NCBI GenBank assembly: GCA_035492775.1
Contig: DATJIW010000065.1
Span: forward strand, 62,001 to 126,000
Direction of reading: 5' to 3'
From: DATJFQ01 sp035492775
GTDB lineage: Bacteria; Acidobacteriota; Vicinamibacteria; Vicinamibacterales; 2-12-FULL-66-21
DNA length: 64,000 bases
The notes beneath the pieces are model-generated. The model worked only from the letters and a program-made list of their open reading frames with translations. It was not told where the DNA came from and ran no database searches. Below are positions 1-8,905 of this stretch, one piece after another. Each line of letters begins with the position of its first letter. Position 1 is the first letter of the stretch. Both the position numbers and the translations under genes were made by a program.

Positions 1-1494
1 ATAGCTGACCCCGAGGATCTGCGCGGCCTTGCGTCGGTTCCAGTGCACCTGCCTCAGCGTTTGTTCGATGGCGGCGCGCTCGGCCTTCATGGCGGCTGCC
101 TTGGCGACCGTCGCGAGCGATCCGCCGCCCACCTCCGCTCCTTCTTCCGCGACCTCTTCCGAGTCTTCGGTCGCTTCCGCCTCGGCGGGTGGCGACGGCG
201 GCGTCGCATACGGAAGTGGCGGCATCGGAGTGCCCACAGGGGGAAGAACACCCGCCATCGAGGCGATCGCGAGCTGTGCCGCAACGGCGGGCGCTGCTGC
301 CGCTGCCGCGCGCTGCATGTTCCGCTCGATCTCGCGGACCACGAGCTGCTCGTCCTGAAGGATCACGACCCGCTTGATCATGTTCTCCAGCTCGCGGATG
401 TTTCCCGGCCATTCGTACTGAAGGAACAGCTGACGCAGATGATCGGAGATCGGACGCGCCGGACGGTTGTACTTGCGCGAGTAGCGCGCGACGAAGAAGT
501 CCGTCAACGTCGCGATTTCATCGCGACGCTCCCGAAGTGCGGGCACCGTCAGCTCGATGACTTTCAACCGGTAATACAGGTCCTCCCGGAATTCCCCGTG
601 GAGCATCATCTTCTCGAGGTCGCGGTTCGTCGCAGCGACGACGCGAACGTCGACCTGGATCCGTTTGTTGCTGCCCAGCTTCGTGAATTCAGCGTCCTGA
701 AGGACGTGCAGCAGTTTGGCCTGCAGCGCCGGCTTCATCTCGCCGATCTCGTCCAGCATCAGCGTGCCCGTGTCGGCCTGTTCGAATTTTCCGATGCGGG
801 TCGTCGCGGCGCCGGTGAACGCGCCTCTCTCGTGTCCGAACAATTCGCTTTCGAGGAGCTCGGCCGGAAGCGCCGCGCAGTTCACTTTCACGAACGGCCG
901 GTTGCGGCGCGTGGAGCGCTGGTGGATCGCGCGAGCGACGAGTTCCTTGCCGACGCCGCTCTCGCCGCGGATGAGCACGGTGACGTCGCTGTCCGCCACC
1001 TGTTCGATCACGGTGGCGATGGCGCGCATCTTCTCGCTGTTGCCCCAGACGGCCCGGTCCTCGTCGTCGCTCAGCTGCTGCCGCAGCTCGCTCAACTCGG
1101 ACACGAGACGGTTCTTCTCGATGGCGTTCTTGATCGCGACATCAAGTGCAATTTCTCCGAGGCCCTCGGGATCGTCGGGCTTGACGACATAGTCGGCGGC
1201 GCCCAGCCGCACGGCCTCGACAATGGTCGAGGCCTGGTTGCGTCCCGAAAGCATGATGACCTGCGCTTCGGGACGGGAGGCCTTCAGCGCGCGCAGCGTC
1301 GCCATCCCATCGAGGCCGGGCATCATCACGTCGAGGAGCACAACGTCGGGCGGTTCGGCCTGCTTCATCGACGCCAGCAATTCGTCGCCGCGGGTGTAGC
1401 AGCGTGCCTCGTAACCGCGAAGCGATAAAAACGTTCTGAGGTACGCGGCGAAGGCCGCGTCGTCGTCGACGATTGCGACGTAGTGTTTCTTCAT
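1..1494 (-). CDS. sigma-54-dependent response regulator, NtrC family (C-terminus cut by window edge)
   Basis: Two-component enhancer-binding protein that activates sigma-54 RNA polymerase. It reads from ATG 1494 to the left edge (498 codons seen). The receiver domain has an acidic pocket D10-D12 and phospho-acceptor D55 (LLDVMMPGLDG). A central AAA+ domain follows with Walker A GESGVGKE, the sigma-54 contact loop GAFTGA and Walker B GTLMLDEIGE, all intact. Next comes an Ala/Pro/Glu-rich linker and a Fis-type helix-turn-helix that is still running (RRKAAQILGVSY), so perhaps 15-30 residues are missing. The neighbouring PEP-CTERM-like and polysaccharide genes carry sigma-54 promoter matches, which makes this the likely local activator. 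Regulators of this class (PrsR) accompany exosortase loci elsewhere; assignment to PrsR itself is inference. The partner kinase is not evident in the window. Confidence 0.95.
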   Translation of the reverse strand, partial: MKKHYVAIVDDDAAFAAYLRTFLSLRGYEARCYTRGDELLASMKQAEPPDVVLLDVMMPGLDGMATLRALKASRPEAQVIMLSGRNQASTIVEAVRLGAADYVVKPDDPEGLGEIALDVAIKNAIEKNRLVSELSELRQQLSDDEDRAVWGNSEKMRAIATVIEQVADSDVTVLIRGESGVGKELVARAIHQRSTRRNRPFVKVNCAALPAELLESELFGHERGAFTGAATTRIGKFEQADTGTLMLDEIGEMKPALQAKLLHVLQDAEFTKLGSNKRIQVDVRVVAATNRDLEKMMLHGEFREDLYYRLKVIELTVPALRERRDEIATLTDFFVARYSRKYNRPARPISDHLRQLFLQYEWPGNIRELENMIKRVVILQDEQLVVREIERNMQRAAAAAAPAVAAQLAIASMAGVLPPVGTPMPPLPYATPPSPPAEAEATEDSEEVAEEGAEVGGGSLATVAKAAAMKAERAAIEQTLRQVHWNRRKAAQILGVSY

Positions 1495-1802
1495 TGAACT
1501 CCCGCGGGCGATACAAAACCGCCCGGCTGTCTGATTTGATTACGCAGGACCGCGAGTGTCCATTCCGTTTCACACTGCATTCAAGACCTGTACCTCAACA
1601 GGGCGGAACGTCGGTAAGCACGTTCCAATGCGGCAATCTTAGGAAACTTTTTTCCGTCCCCAATTGACGCGGGAGGGCACATTCGCGTTTCTCGACGGAA
1701 TCATTGAGAAAAACCCATCGCGACGCGTGGCACCCCGCTTGAAGTTCAGGCGCACGTCGCGCGCTGCAGTTCCAGCGCTCGATCGCGTCGGGGGTTCGTG
1801 TC
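1495..1802. other. divergent intergenic region between response regulator and PEP-CTERM-like gene
   Basis: 308 bases without a convincing gene. It must hold the leftward promoter of the response regulator, which I could not pin down. Its right part contains the sigma-54 site at 1728-1743. Short open frames here have no homology-like features. Confidence 0.6.
1728..1743 (+). promoter_or_regulatory. sigma-54 promoter (-24/-12)
   Basis: TGGCAC-N5-TTGAA matches the consensus TGGCAC-N5-TTGCW at 10 of 11 core bases with exact GG-to-GC spacing; only the -12 C is changed to A. The start site would fall near 1754, about 50 bases before the ATG at 1803. Confidence 0.75.
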
Positions 1803-2033
1803 ATGCGCAGGTTGGTGGGTACCGCTGTTTTCGTTGGATGCACGCTTGTCGCGGGGTCGATCTCGGCAGCAGCGCCTCCCAAGCAGGATGCTTCGAACGT
1901 TCGCCCCGAGCAATCGGCGGTCGCCGTACAGCAGGTCCACTTGCCAATCCCGGGAGTGCGCGATGAGGCTGCGATGGTGCTGGTCGGCACAGCCCTGATC
2001 GCGCTCGGCACAGTCGTCCGTCGATCCGCTTGA
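1803..2033 (+). CDS. small secreted protein with degenerate PEP-CTERM-like tail
   Basis: 76-residue protein. An N-terminal signal peptide (about residues 1-23, ending GSISAAA) is followed by a short polar stretch. The C-terminus then has the PEP-CTERM layout: a sorting-box position, a hydrophobic helix (about 57-72, MVLVGTALIALGTVV) and an arginine tail (RRSA). The usual V-P-E-P-A-T-M-V-L box reads V52-R-D-E-A-A-M-V-L, so the proline-glutamate-proline core is lost while the flanks remain. PEP-CTERM tails are recognised by exosortase and linked to exopolysaccharide production. Whether this one is still sorted is open. A sigma-54 promoter precedes it and a strong terminator follows, so it is a stand-alone unit. 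Confidence 0.7.
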   Translation: MRRLVGTAVFVGCTLVAGSISAAAPPKQDASNVRPEQSAVAVQQVHLPIPGVRDEAAMVLVGTALIALGTVVRRSA

Positions 2034-2101
2034 CTCTCACGTTCGCGACGGACACGATGCCCGCGGCGTATGTCCGCGCCACGCATCACCCGTCCGAAAT
2101 G

Positions 2102-2137
2102 GGCCCGCAGGGTTCTTTCCCTGCGGGCCATCGTTTT
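2102..2137 (+). terminator. intrinsic terminator
   Basis: Perfect 11-bp stem GGCCCGCAGGG / CCCTGCGGGCC (2102-2112 with 2119-2129), six-base loop, followed by a T-containing tail ending TTTT at 2137. It ends the transcript of the small secreted protein gene. Confidence 0.85.
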
Positions 2138-2247
2138 GTACGGGCGCGATTTCAATTCTGAGATCATGCGCGAGGACCGTAACTGCCTGCGGCGTGACTC
2201 TTCCGTATATCTTCAGCTTATTCTATAACTTACGCAGATGTTGCGCT

Positions 2248-2263
2248 GGGCACTGCCATTGCC
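2248..2263 (+). promoter_or_regulatory. sigma-54 promoter (-24/-12)
   Basis: GGGCAC-N5-TTGCC matches 9 of 11 core bases of the sigma-54 consensus with correct spacing. The predicted start near 2274 leaves a leader of about 20 bases carrying GGGAG just before the TTG start at 2294. Confidence 0.7.
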
Positions 2264-2293
2264 TGCTGGGCGGTCATCCTCTGGGAGCCTGCG

Positions 2294-4210
2294 TTGACCC
2301 ATTCCATTCCGAGCGGCCGGGTAGCCGCCGGCATTCTGACCCTTTCACTCGCGATCTCCACCGTCGCCTCAGCCGCGACCGTGCGATACGTGCACGCCAG
2401 CGATAACCTGCAGAGCGTCCTCGACACCGCAGTTGACGGCGACGACATCAGACTTCAGTCGGGAGCGACGTTCTCCGGCAATTTCGTGCTGCCCGTCATC
2501 GCAAGCGCCACATCGGGCATCACAATCCGAACGGATCTGCCAGACGACCAACTGCCAGCGGACGGCGAGCGTGTCACGCCGGCGCGCGCCGCGAGCTTTG
2601 CTCGAATCGTTTCGCCGAATTCCGCGGCGGCGATGAGAACCGCAGCGGGCGCGCACAGCTGGCGTCTGGTGTGCCTCGAATTTCGGAACAACAAAGATGG
2701 CTTTGGCGACATCCTCCAGATCGGCGATGGCTCGTCCGCGCAGTCGTCCCTCAGTCAGGTGCCGTACGACATCGTCATCGATCGCGTGTACCTGCACGGT
2801 GATCCTCTGTATGGGCAAAAGCGCGGCATCGCTCTGAACGGACGAGACGTCACCATCCGGAATTCATATATCTCCGACATCAAGGCGGTCGGGCAGGATT
2901 CCCAGGGCATCGGCGGATGGAATGGTCCCGGACCATTCACCATCGAGAACAACTACATCGAGGCCGCCACCGAGAATTTTCTGCTCGGCGGGAGCGACCC
3001 GGCGATCCCGAACCTGGTCAGCGAGCACGTGACCGTGCGCTACAACTACATGTCGCGGCCGATGGCGTGGCGAGATCCCATCATCCCGTCGCCTGGCGGC
3101 GTATCCGCGGCTGCGGCCGGCGGCGCGCTGCCGCCGGGTACCTACGGCTACGTCGTCGTCGCGGGACGCCTCGTCGGGCAGGGGACGGCGGGTCATTCGT
3201 TGCCGTCCGTCCAGGTGACGTTCGCGCTCTCGGCCACAGGCGGGGTTCATCTGTCGTGGACACCCGTCACCGGTGCGACCGAGTACTACGTCTACGGTCG
3301 GACTCCGGGTCATGAAAGTCAGTACTGGAAGGTCAGCGGCACCAGCTTCACGGATTCGGGCGGGACGGGATCAGGTGGCGCGCCGCCGACCAGCGGCACG
3401 ATCTGGCAGGTCAAGAACCTGTTCGAGTTGAAGAATGCGCGCGACGTGCTCGTCGAGAACAACGTCTTCGAGAACAACTGGAAAGAGGCGCAACCCGGTT
3501 ATGCCATCGTTCTGACGCCGCGCAATCAGGATGGAGCCTGCACCTGGTGCACCATTGAATCCGTGATGTTCCGACACAACATCGTCCGGAACAGCGCGGC
3601 CGGAATCAACATTTCAGGCCGGGATTACCCGAACCCCAGCCAGCAGACGAACGGCGTGACGATCTCGGACAATGTCATTTACGGGATCCACCAGTCGCTT
3701 GGCGGGAATGGGTGGGGAATACTCGTGGGCGACGGTCCGCGCAACCTCGTCATCACGCACAACACGTTCGATTTCGACGGGACAACGCTGTTGTACGTGT
3801 ACGGCGGCAGTGCGAGCTCACCGACAGTCGTGAACGGCTTCTCGTTCACGTACAACGCCGCACCCAACGGACAGTATGGCGTCAACGGTGCCAGCGCGTC
3901 GCCGGGTGCGCTCACGCTGCAGATGTATTTCCCAGGGGCCAGTGTCACGGGGAACTGGCTGAGCGGCGCGAACGCGTCGAAGTATCCGAGCGGCAATCGA
4001 ACGGAATCGCCGTTCGCGAACTACGTTGCCGACATCGCGAATGCGGACTACCGGCTGACGGGAGCGTTGTCGGTCAGCGGTGCCGACGGCCGTCCAGCGG
4101 GAGCCGACATCGACGCACTTGCAGCGATGCAGACGATCGCCGTCGGCAAATCAGCGGCGCCGATGATCAAGGCGCCGGCGAACGTTCGAATCATTTCGTC
4201 AGGCGGATAA
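2294..4210 (+). CDS. secreted right-handed parallel beta-helix protein with inserted FN3-like module
   Basis: 638 residues. TTG start supported by GGGAG six bases upstream; signal peptide about 1-27 (cleavage after VASA). Residues 30-260 and 372-620 are pectate-lyase-like beta-helix coils rich in N-N-Y, N-N-V-F and I-x-N-N turns. Residues about 270-368 interrupt the helix with a fibronectin-III-like domain (VHLSWTPVTGATEYYVYGR). Such proteins bind or cleave polysaccharide at the cell surface; no catalytic residues can be assigned from sequence alone. It is a close paralog of the protein at 5242-8775, which has the same inserted module at the same place. The 3' end overlaps the opposing methyltransferase gene by 20 bases. 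Confidence 0.85.
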   Translation: MTHSIPSGRVAAGILTLSLAISTVASAATVRYVHASDNLQSVLDTAVDGDDIRLQSGATFSGNFVLPVIASATSGITIRTDLPDDQLPADGERVTPARAASFARIVSPNSAAAMRTAAGAHSWRLVCLEFRNNKDGFGDILQIGDGSSAQSSLSQVPYDIVIDRVYLHGDPLYGQKRGIALNGRDVTIRNSYISDIKAVGQDSQGIGGWNGPGPFTIENNYIEAATENFLLGGSDPAIPNLVSEHVTVRYNYMSRPMAWRDPIIPSPGGVSAAAAGGALPPGTYGYVVVAGRLVGQGTAGHSLPSVQVTFALSATGGVHLSWTPVTGATEYYVYGRTPGHESQYWKVSGTSFTDSGGTGSGGAPPTSGTIWQVKNLFELKNARDVLVENNVFENNWKEAQPGYAIVLTPRNQDGACTWCTIESVMFRHNIVRNSAAGINISGRDYPNPSQQTNGVTISDNVIYGIHQSLGGNGWGILVGDGPRNLVITHNTFDFDGTTLLYVYGGSASSPTVVNGFSFTYNAAPNGQYGVNGASASPGALTLQMYFPGASVTGNWLSGANASKYPSGNRTESPFANYVADIANADYRLTGALSVSGADGRPAGADIDALAAMQTIAVGKSAAPMIKAPANVRIISSGG

Positions 4211-5024
4211 CGCGGATCGAAGCGTAACGGCGGAGCGCGGGCACTCCGGCGAGCAGTCGGCGGTCCAGCGAGTAGAGCGTTCGCCAGTAATTCTTCACAA
4301 AGGGAAGCACCTGTCCGATCTGAACGTGGGGAAGGGCGAAGGCGCGCATCGAAACGGAGCTGAACCCCTTCGCAAAGCGCGCGAGCTCAGGGTCGGTCAG
4401 AGGCCGCTCAAACGGAGAAATGTCCGGCGCCCGGTAAGGGATCAGCCTGCGCGCGAAGCGGATCACAGCCGAATTCCTGACCGGCTCCTGGAAAATCGCC
4501 ATGCCGCCTGGCTTGAGGACCCGGCGCACTTCCTTCGAGACGAGGTCGAGATCCAGATGGTGGAGGATCGCGATCCCGAACACGACGTCGATCGACGCAT
4601 CAGGGAACGGCATGTCGTGCGCGGAACCCGCGATGAAGGTCGCGCCGCCTGCCCGGCCGCTCGTGTCGAGTCTCCTCTGCGCGAGCCGCAGCAGGTCTTC
4701 CGAGATATCGATTCCCCAGACGTGAGCGCCGCGATTGGCAAGCAGCACCGAATTAGCGCCTGAGCCGCATCCGAAATCGACGACACGCCTGCCGGATACG
4801 TCGCCAAGCAGGTGAAACGCGTATTCCAGCGGATACGCCGTATCGGACGGAGGCGCTGAATACCGCGCGAGCGTTGCCGCACTGACGCGGAGTGATTCGT
4901 CCGGCGTCAGCGTTGCTTCAACGGAGCTGCGCTCGATTTCGGCGCGCTCCCACCGTTGGAGCGGCGCCCGCGCCACGCGCTGCGTGGTCGTTCCCTCGGT
5001 TGCACTCACGGTTTGTGTCAACAC
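4191..5024 (-). CDS. class I SAM-dependent methyltransferase
   Basis: Rossmann-fold methyltransferase with motif I VVDFGCGSGANSVLLANRG, an acidic motif II (GIDIS), motif IV DVVFGIAILHHLDL and the post-motif RRVLKPGGMAIFQEP: a UbiE/Methyltransf_11-type small-molecule enzyme. The substrate is unknown; the setting suggests a sugar or lipid-linked glycan. The open frame extends to 5045, but a sigma-54 promoter match at 5038-5053 would start transcription near 5028, so GTG 5024 (277 residues) is preferred. The N-terminal 60 residues lie outside the methyltransferase fold. It sits antisense between the two beta-helix paralogs and overlaps the first by 20 bases. Confidence 0.85.
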   Translation of the reverse strand: MLTQTVSATEGTTTQRVARAPLQRWERAEIERSSVEATLTPDESLRVSAATLARYSAPPSDTAYPLEYAFHLLGDVSGRRVVDFGCGSGANSVLLANRGAHVWGIDISEDLLRLAQRRLDTSGRAGGATFIAGSAHDMPFPDASIDVVFGIAILHHLDLDLVSKEVRRVLKPGGMAIFQEPVRNSAVIRFARRLIPYRAPDISPFERPLTDPELARFAKGFSSVSMRAFALPHVQIGQVLPFVKNYWRTLYSLDRRLLAGVPALRRYASIRVIRLTK

Positions 5025-5037
5025 GTCGCGGCACGGT

Positions 5038-5053
5038 TGCAACACACGCGCCG
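5038..5053 (-). promoter_or_regulatory. sigma-54 promoter (-24/-12), leftward
   Basis: On the minus strand, CGGCGC-N5-TTGCA matches 9 of 11 core bases of the sigma-54 consensus with exact spacing. The predicted start is 3-4 bases before GTG 5024 of the methyltransferase, so the transcript would be almost leaderless. Confidence 0.6.
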
Positions 5054-5169
5054 TTGAGCTGAGCCCCTGCGGTAAGAGTTACAAACAGCTCAGTTGCAAT
5101 TTTGTGCACTGAGCCGCGACAAGACTTTTTCCATCAACAAATACGCCCGTTTGTTCGGCGGATCCGAGG

Positions 5170-5185
5170 CGGCCTCGTCCTTGCC
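5170..5185 (+). promoter_or_regulatory. weak sigma-54 promoter candidate
   Basis: CGGCCT-N5-TTGCC has GG and GC at the right spacing and TTGC, 7 of 11 core bases. It is the best match I found upstream of the second beta-helix gene. A start near 5196 would leave a leader of about 46 bases that includes AAGGAG. Confidence 0.35.
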
Positions 5186-5241
5186 AGCACGTCCGGCGCA
5201 CATCCCATCAAGTTCACTCTTCGAGAAGGAGTCCGCCGAAA

Positions 5242-8200
5242 GTGCGTACCCGTCGTTTCCCATTCCTGATCCCGCTCTTCCTTTCTCTCCTTCCCGCCAC
5301 CGCAGCTGCCGCGACGAGGACCGTGTGCGCGAGTGGGTGCATGTACAGCGACCTTCAAGCTGCAATCGACGCCGCGGTGCCCGGAGATACACTGCTCCTG
5401 CGGGCTGGGGAGACGTTTCACGGCAACTTCACGCTGCCGGCGAAGAGTGGCACGAGCTGGATCACGATTCGGTCCGACGCTTCCGACTCCCAGCTGCCGG
5501 CGGATGGAGTGCGTCTAGTACCGTCGGACCGGAGCGGCGGCAATACGTCCCGATCGCTGCTGCCGAGGCTCGTGGGTCTCGGTGGCGCCCTCATCACGAC
5601 GCCTGTCGTGGAGACCAAACCAGGGGCGCACAACTACCGGCTCGAGTTTCTCGAGATCGACGGCAGCGCAAACCTGGGGTTCGAAACGCTCGTGCAACTG
5701 GGGGACGGCAGCGCAGCCACCCCGCCCAGCGACATCATTCTGGACCGTGATTACCTTCACGGACATCCGACCAAGGGTATGAAGCGTGGTGTTTCGCTGA
5801 ACGGCGTGCGTTGCGATGTAATCAACAGCTACATCGCCGACATCAAGGCCGTGAACGCGGACTCGCAGGGGATTGCCGGATGGAACGGCGCGGGACCGTT
5901 CAAGATCATCAACAACTATATCGAGGCGGGCGCCGAGAACATCCTGTTCGGCGGGTCCGATCCGGGCGTCGCCAATCTGATTCCGTCCGACATCACGGTA
6001 TCGCGCAATTACCTGACGAGACCAATCGCCTGGCGTAATCCCATCATGGCCACGCCGGCGTCGGTCTCGGCTTCCGCCACCACAGGGGGTTCACTGACCG
6101 CCGGCGCGCACTACTTTCGCGTGGTCGCCGTTCTCTATACCGATTCCGTCTCGGCTGTTTCGGTCCCGTCCAAGGAAGTTTCTGCAACGACCGTGGCCAG
6201 CGGTGCCGTCCGCGTGTCATGGGCCGGTGTGTCGGGAGCCGACAATTACCGCATTTATCACGGAACCGCCGCGGGCGCCGAGTCACGCTACGTGGAAATC
6301 GCCGCCTCGTCGACCGCGTACACCTACACCGGCTCGGCCGAGAAGTCGGGCTCTCCCCCGACCACCGGCACGCCATGGGTCGTCAAGAACAACTTCGAGT
6401 TGAAGAATGCGCAGCGCGTCACCGTCGACGGCAACGTCATGGAGAACACGTGGCTCGCCGGCCAGTACGGCTACGCTGTCGTGCTGACGCCCCGCAATTC
6501 GGAAAATCGCGCGCCGTGGTCGACGGTCAAGGATGTGACGATTACGAACAACATCATCCGGCACGCTGCCGGCGTCTTCAACATCGCGAACCGTGACGAC
6601 GTCTACCCGAGCGGTCCGACGACGAACGTATCGGTCCGGAACAATCTCTTCTACGACATCGACAACTACACATACGGTGGCGGCGCCAAGGCAATCCTCA
6701 TCGGAGGCGGACCGACGCCGGTCACCTTCGACCACAACACGTTCGTACACGTGAACAGCTCGTTCCTGTATGCCTACGGGCCGTACACCATGAACAGCTT
6801 CACGTTCACGAACAACCTCACGCGCCATTTCGAATACGGCATCATGGGGGAGAACACGTCGCCGGGGAACCTGACCATTCAGACGTTTTTCCCCGGCTCC
6901 AACATCACCTGCAATGCGATCGCAGGTGCGAATCCAAAGGTCTATCCCACGAAGAACGCCTATCCGACCGTTGATGCGTGGACGGCGTCGTTCGCGAATT
7001 TCGCCGGCGGCGACTACCGGGTGGTCAGCACATCGGCCATCTACACGCCGGGATGTACCGACCCGATTCCCGGCGCAGATGTGGACAAGGTGAATGCGGC
7101 GATTGGCGGTGCATCCACACCGACACCTCCGCCTCCGTCGGGGAACAACGTGCCGCCGCTCGCCAACCCTGGCGGTCCGTACAATGTAGCTGCCGGCGGG
7201 TCCGTCACGGTCAACGGGTCCGGATCGACCGATCCCGACGGGTCGATCGCATCGTACCGATGGGCGTGGGGCGACGACGTTCTCGTCAGAGCCGCGGATC
7301 TCGGTTCGAGCAACATCATCGGAAGCGCATGGGTCCGCAGCAGCATGAGCGACGCGGCCGGAGGGGCGGCGCTGACGAACCCCGACCGCGGCGCGCCGAA
7401 GATAGACCCGCCCTCGGCATCGCCTTCCAGCTATGTCGAGTTCACGGTGAATGCCGCCGCTGGAGTCCCATATCGGCTTTGGATCCGCATGCGCGCGGCC
7501 GGCGACTACTACGGCAACGATTCGCTGTCGGTCCAGTTCAGCGGCGCGGTCGATGCCAGCGGCAACGCCGTCGATCGCATCGGAACGACATCCGCAGCGG
7601 CCATCGTGCTCGAGGAGGGCAGCGGCGCGGGTGTGAGCGGCTGGGGATGGAATGACGCAGCCTACGGTTCCGTTGCACCGCCCGTCTACTTCGCTCGAAG
7701 CGGTCCGCAGACGATTCGCATCCAGCAGCGTGAAGACGGCGTCTCGTGGGATCAGTTCGTCCTCAGCGCGGGTGCCTATCGTGCTGTCTCGCCCGGTGCG
7801 TTGAAGAACGACACGACGATTCTGTCGGCGGCGACCGGAACCGGATCGGGAATCACTGCCGCTCATACCTATGCCGTTGCCGGCGCCTATCCGCTGGCGT
7901 TGACGGTCGTGGACAACGCCGGAGCGGCAGCAACGGCTCTCGGCGTCGTCAACGTCGGAGGAGCGTCGTCGACGCTCTCGGCCATCGCCGGCGGTCCCTA
8001 CAGCGGCAGCCCCGGGAGCGCCGTCGCGTTCAATGCCGGCAAGTCGATCGTGCCGAGCGGATCCTCGCCCGACTACACCTGGACCTTCGGGGACGAGATC
8101 GTGCTGCACGCCAGCGACGTTCGCACGTCGGACCTCCACGGCCGCTGGGCGATAGTCCAGGACTCGACAGCCGCCGATGGCGTCGCGATCGAGAATGCCG

Positions 8201-8775
8201 ATCGCGGAGATGCGAAGATTGAGACACCGCTGGCCTCACCGGCCAATTACGTGGAGTTCACGTTCAATGCGGCGGCCGGCGTGCCATACCAGCTGTGGCT
8301 TCGGATGCGAGCCGCCGGCGACAGTTATACGAACGACTCGTTGTGGGTCCAGTTCAGCGGCTCCATCACGTCCTCCGGGACCGCGACGAATCGGATCGGG
8401 ACGACGTCGGCGATGGGTGTCGTGCTCGAGGAAGGATCCGGGGCGGGAGAATCCGGCTGGGGGTGGAACGACAACGGCTACGGCACACTGGGCGTGCCTG
8501 TCTACTTCGCGACGAGCGGACCGCAGACGATCCGCATTCAGCAGAGGGAAGACGGAATCCGCGTCGACCAGATCGTGCTTTCGGCGGGACGGTATCTCGC
8601 CACTTCACCTGGGGTGTTCGTTCAGGATCGAACGATCGTGCCGATCGTCGCGTCCGATGCGCACGGCGCGCAGGTGTATCACACCTATACTCGAGCGGCG
8701 ACGTATCCGGTTACGCTGACGATCAAGTCGACGGTGGGCACCGCCGCGGATACCACGAGTGCGGTGATTCGCTGA
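5242..8775 (+). CDS. secreted beta-helix protein with two PKD domains split by CBM-like modules
   Basis: 1177 residues. GTG start with AAGGAG about 10 bases upstream; signal peptide about 1-24. Residues 25-620 match the paralog at 2294-4210: beta-helix coils with an FN3-like insert near 272-370. A Pro-rich hinge (TPTPPPP) leads into two tandem units of about 260 residues. Each begins as a PKD domain (GGPY...WGD or WTFGD), is interrupted by a module of about 170 residues (LWIRMRAAGDYYGNDSL, SGWGWND, QTIRIQQREDG, D-Q-x-V-L-S) and then resumes the PKD strand (HTYAVAGAYPLALTVVDN). The inserts resemble sugar-binding CBM6/malectin-like modules. Likely role: surface attachment to, or processing of, polysaccharide. 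No catalytic site is assigned. Confidence 0.88.
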   Translation: MRTRRFPFLIPLFLSLLPATAAAATRTVCASGCMYSDLQAAIDAAVPGDTLLLRAGETFHGNFTLPAKSGTSWITIRSDASDSQLPADGVRLVPSDRSGGNTSRSLLPRLVGLGGALITTPVVETKPGAHNYRLEFLEIDGSANLGFETLVQLGDGSAATPPSDIILDRDYLHGHPTKGMKRGVSLNGVRCDVINSYIADIKAVNADSQGIAGWNGAGPFKIINNYIEAGAENILFGGSDPGVANLIPSDITVSRNYLTRPIAWRNPIMATPASVSASATTGGSLTAGAHYFRVVAVLYTDSVSAVSVPSKEVSATTVASGAVRVSWAGVSGADNYRIYHGTAAGAESRYVEIAASSTAYTYTGSAEKSGSPPTTGTPWVVKNNFELKNAQRVTVDGNVMENTWLAGQYGYAVVLTPRNSENRAPWSTVKDVTITNNIIRHAAGVFNIANRDDVYPSGPTTNVSVRNNLFYDIDNYTYGGGAKAILIGGGPTPVTFDHNTFVHVNSSFLYAYGPYTMNSFTFTNNLTRHFEYGIMGENTSPGNLTIQTFFPGSNITCNAIAGANPKVYPTKNAYPTVDAWTASFANFAGGDYRVVSTSAIYTPGCTDPIPGADVDKVNAAIGGASTPTPPPPSGNNVPPLANPGGPYNVAAGGSVTVNGSGSTDPDGSIASYRWAWGDDVLVRAADLGSSNIIGSAWVRSSMSDAAGGAALTNPDRGAPKIDPPSASPSSYVEFTVNAAAGVPYRLWIRMRAAGDYYGNDSLSVQFSGAVDASGNAVDRIGTTSAAAIVLEEGSGAGVSGWGWNDAAYGSVAPPVYFARSGPQTIRIQQREDGVSWDQFVLSAGAYRAVSPGALKNDTTILSAATGTGSGITAAHTYAVAGAYPLALTVVDNAGAAATALGVVNVGGASSTLSAIAGGPYSGSPGSAVAFNAGKSIVPSGSSPDYTWTFGDEIVLHASDVRTSDLHGRWAIVQDSTAADGVAIENADRGDAKIETPLASPANYVEFTFNAAAGVPYQLWLRMRAAGDSYTNDSLWVQFSGSITSSGTATNRIGTTSAMGVVLEEGSGAGESGWGWNDNGYGTLGVPVYFATSGPQTIRIQQREDGIRVDQIVLSAGRYLATSPGVFVQDRTIVPIVASDAHGAQVYHTYTRAATYPVTLTIKSTVGTAADTTSAVIR

Positions 8776-8856
8776 GGGGTTGTCTGCCGTTTGCCTTCAG
8801 CCGTTTGCGGCAGGCCCCTGGGGTTCGCCGCGAAGGGAGAGTCCGACGACGGCTGC

Positions 8857-8872
8857 CGGCACGGCAATTGAT
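8857..8872 (+). promoter_or_regulatory. sigma-54 promoter (-24/-12)
   Basis: CGGCACGG-N3-TTGAT matches 9 of 11 core bases plus the G-R pair after TGGCAC. As at 1728 the -12 C is A. The predicted start near 8882 lies 24 bases before the TTG start at 8906. Confidence 0.65.
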
Positions 8873-8905
8873 GATGCCCGAGCTCGTGAACCGCTGGAGG
8901 ACGAG

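Noticed and set aside
43..1428. 461-codon plus-strand open frame over the response regulator
   Set aside because: The minus strand encodes an unmistakable NtrC-type protein with all motifs; the plus frame has none.
6283..8139. 618-codon open frame antisense to the second beta-helix gene
   Set aside because: Arg-rich shadow; the sense strand shows signal peptide, PKD and repeat modules in order.
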